A DNA stretch of 64,000 nt from Geobacteraceae bacterium. Its GTDB lineage: Bacteria; Desulfobacterota; Desulfuromonadia; Geobacterales; Pseudopelobacteraceae. Below the pieces are notes generated by a model. That model searched no databases. It was not told the DNA's origin and was given only the letters and a program-made list of their open reading frames with translations. The position numbers and the translations under genes are program-made. Shown piece by piece: positions 63,917 through 64,000 of the stretch (positions within the stretch are counted from its first letter, which is position 1; the number at the start of each line of letters is the position of its first letter). The stretch lies in assembly GCA_013336525.1 (NCBI GenBank), contig JAAXTM010000002.1, positions 434,001 to 498,000 of the forward strand. The letters run 5' to 3'.

Positions 63917-64000
63917 ATTGATGTTGAAATAATGAATATTGGCACTTGGCTATAAGTGATGGAGGAACTGCTGCAAATAGTTGACTTCAGATGCGTACAT
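63917..64000. other. window end, no feature seen
   Basis: 84 bases after ric copy 2. No hairpin, gene start or clear promoter is visible. Confidence 0.5.

Overview
The window reads as chromosome from a Geobacter-like deltaproteobacterium (Desulfuromonadota/Geobacterales). Pointers to this are a lipoprotein-type, calcium-site-lacking cytochrome c nitrite reductase (NrfA), a haem-binding-motif chemoreceptor, a compact haem/sirohaem operon containing a CcsA-like gene, a selenoprotein, and HcpR-type TTGAC-N4-GTCAA sites. This is inference from gene content; no species is claimed.

Layout. 0-26 kb is mostly core genome: rplU-rpmA, a chemoreceptor, a nuclease and U32 protein, a GGDEF/EAL protein, leuB-asd, a hybrid histidine kinase, a threonine aldolase broken by an early TAA, tRNA-Leu(CAG), ndk, a sirohaem/haem operon (precorrin-2 dehydrogenase, CcsA-like, hemA, hemC, cobA-hemD), two thioredoxin-fold genes, truA-hslO and a nucleotide-sugar epimerase. 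26-32 kb is a scrambled region: comM is truncated next to the first copy of a repeated helix-turn-helix (HTH) gene, followed by a decayed 1 kb stretch, a DksA/YbiI-like gene, an alcohol dehydrogenase with a divergent AraC regulator, a second HTH copy carrying a sliver of comM, and an orphan hipB-like gene with a 67-bp palindrome at its start.

32-40 kb is a heat-shock island: rpoH behind a promoter and a CIRCE operator, an IS5-type insertion, then a same-strand gene train of three Hsp20 genes, cbpA, cbpM, an HtrA-like protease, an uncharacterised membrane protein and a thioredoxin-2. The thioredoxin has an in-frame TGA at the first active-site cysteine, followed by a good selenocysteine-insertion (SECIS) hairpin. 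40-55 kb is a minus-strand run of membrane, metal and stress genes (SOUL, nitroreductase, DUF1003, DUF2127, BI-1, VIT1/CCC1, ABC exporter, CDF, a P-type ATPase with a nonsense codon). It ends in an Mg2+-sensing M-box riboswitch ahead of an Nramp-like gene with non-canonical metal-site motifs, a 57-residue membrane peptide and a soluble MgtE-N/CBS protein.

55-64 kb is a nitrosative-stress and nitrite block: hcp, then PAS-ric-HD-nrfA, each behind an HcpR-like palindrome and a -10 box. After it come a decayed second copy of the PAS gene, two small secreted proteins and a second ric. The strongest leads are the Sec-thioredoxin at the end of the chaperone operon, the M-box/Nramp operon, and the dispersed HTH family tied to comM and hipB remnants.
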